Positions 63,441 through 64,000 of a stretch of 64,000 nucleotides of DNA are shown piece after piece (the first letter of the stretch is position 1; each line of letters opens with the position of its first letter). The stretch spans positions 1 to 64,000 of the forward strand of contig CAAGPL010000009.1 in NCBI GenBank assembly GCA_900771805.1. The letters are read 5' to 3'. The DNA comes from Bacilli bacterium (GTDB lineage Bacteria > Bacillota_I > Bacilli_A > RF39 > UBA660). The notes under the pieces are model-generated. The model did no database searches. It worked only from the letters and a program-made list of their open reading frames with translations, and was not told where the DNA came from. Both the position numbers and the translations under genes were made by a program.

Positions 63441-64000
63441 ATGAGTAAAAGTGAGTTAATTGTTGTAAATAAACCAAAATCAACTATTAGTGAAGATATT
63501 AGAACTCTTAGAACTAATTTAGATTTTTCTCTTTCAGCTAATGATCAAAAAATAATTATGATTACATCTTCTAATCCTTCTGAAGGTAAAAGTTTTATAT
63601 CAAGTAACTTAAGTGTATGCTTTGCACAAAATGATAAGAAAATTTTATTAATTGATGCAGATTTAAGATTAGGTAGACTTCATAAGATGTTTGAAATATC
63701 TAATAAATCTGGATTGTCTAACTTAATATTAAATTATGATGAAGATGTACATTATGAATCATATATTCAAAAAACAGATATAAAGAATTTATTTGTTATT
63801 CCAAGAGGAATTGTACCACCAAATCCATCTGAACTTTTATCTTCAAATAAATTTAAAACTATAATTAATGATTTAAAGAAGATATTTGATTACATTATAA
63901 TAGATGCAACACCTATTAATGGACTTTCTGATGCACTTGTTTTAACAAATGTATCAGACTTAGTAGTAATAGTATGTAAATATGGTAAAACTGATTTAAG
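63441..64000 (+). CDS. CpsD/CapB-type tyrosine autokinase, cut by the window end
   Basis: 186 residues visible, running off at 64000. SEDIRTLRTNLDFS, SSNPSEGKSFISSNL (Walker A), LLIDADLRLGRLHKMFEI (Walker A') and YIIIDATPINGLSDA (Walker B) are the bacterial tyrosine kinase pattern. Partner of the Wzz-like protein in the control of polysaccharide length. Begins 2 bp after it, with GGGGGTAATT before the ATG. The tyrosine-rich end, if any, is outside the window. Confidence 0.92.
   Translation, partial: MSKSELIVVNKPKSTISEDIRTLRTNLDFSLSANDQKIIMITSSNPSEGKSFISSNLSVCFAQNDKKILLIDADLRLGRLHKMFEISNKSGLSNLILNYDEDVHYESYIQKTDIKNLFVIPRGIVPPNPSELLSSNKFKTIINDLKKIFDYIIIDATPINGLSDALVLTNVSDLVVIVCKYGKTDL

Overview
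This window comes from a very AT-rich, Gram-positive, endospore-forming bacterium of the Bacilli. Gene order matches Bacillus subtilis in several blocks: yrzL-yrrK-yrzB / yrrM-yrrN-yrrO / greA; spoVID-ysxE-valS; dnaG-rpoD-trmK-yqfQ; and rpsU next to yqfC-yqfD. Intergenic gaps are short, TGA is used as a stop codon, and lipid A or outer-membrane genes are absent. A gut lineage of the Erysipelotrichales/RF39/RFN20 type would fit, but the exact taxon cannot be settled from this sequence. Nearly all genes lie on the + strand.

Layout. 1-1.7 kb: a minus-strand polytopic membrane protein and the edge of another minus-strand ORF. 1.8-5 kb: yceD-rpmF (L32 with an unusual N-terminal extension), then a secreted metallo-beta-lactamase-fold hydrolase, DUF3006, an S51 peptidase and an ASCH protein. 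5.1-9.7 kb: a Tad (tight adherence) pilus operon, with two TadE/G-like proteins, CpaE, CpaF, TadB and TadC. 9.8-14.3 kb: a Big2 membrane protein, YetF and YfhO. 14.4-16.8 kb: an unrecognised pair of coiled-coil proteins. 16.9-18.7 kb: sporulation genes (spoIIIAH-like, gerE, gerM). 18.8-21.4 kb: tRNA-Arg, then a C39 peptidase ABC exporter with two small leader-peptide substrates, probably a two-peptide bacteriocin. 21.6-25.1 kb: rpsU, yqfC, yqfD, a VanZ-like gene, ybeY and two dgkA-type genes. 25.2-29.5 kb: yrzL, ruvX, yrzB, the tRNA U34 5-methoxyuridine genes (trmR, trhP1, trhP2) and greA. 29.6-35 kb: tig, lon, spoVID, ysxE. 35.2-39.4 kb: a pilin-like protein, a valine T-box, an unknown ORF, valS and another unknown ORF. 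39.4-43.3 kb: a giant surface protein. 43.4-48.7 kb: proS, dnaG, rpoD, trmK. 48.7-54.1 kb: yqfQ-like and a type IV pilus/competence-type pseudopilus set (PilC, PilD, PilB and two prepilins). 54.1-59.5 kb: ylbJ, an unknown gene, mutS, an unknown gene, nusB. 59.6-64 kb: a methyltransferase, an anchored surface protein and the start of an exopolysaccharide/capsule locus (LCP, Wzz-like, CpsD-like, cut by the window end).

How the genes work together. Most of the window is housekeeping: transcription, translation, proteostasis and DNA repair. Scattered among it are at least eight sporulation genes, some with mother-cell-type promoter motifs. Two separate pilus machines are present, and the single prepilin peptidase at 51 kb may serve both. 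Envelope functions recur: two GT-C-like membrane proteins, two lipid kinases, surface Ig-like proteins and capsule assembly.

Most distinctive observations: the L27-like Prp cleavage signal at the front of ribosomal protein L32; the two-peptide C39 locus, with one cysteine near the C-terminus of each peptide; the unrecognised coiled-coil pair; the long charged N-terminal extension on the PilC-type platform protein; and the inverted-repeat leader of tRNA-Arg.
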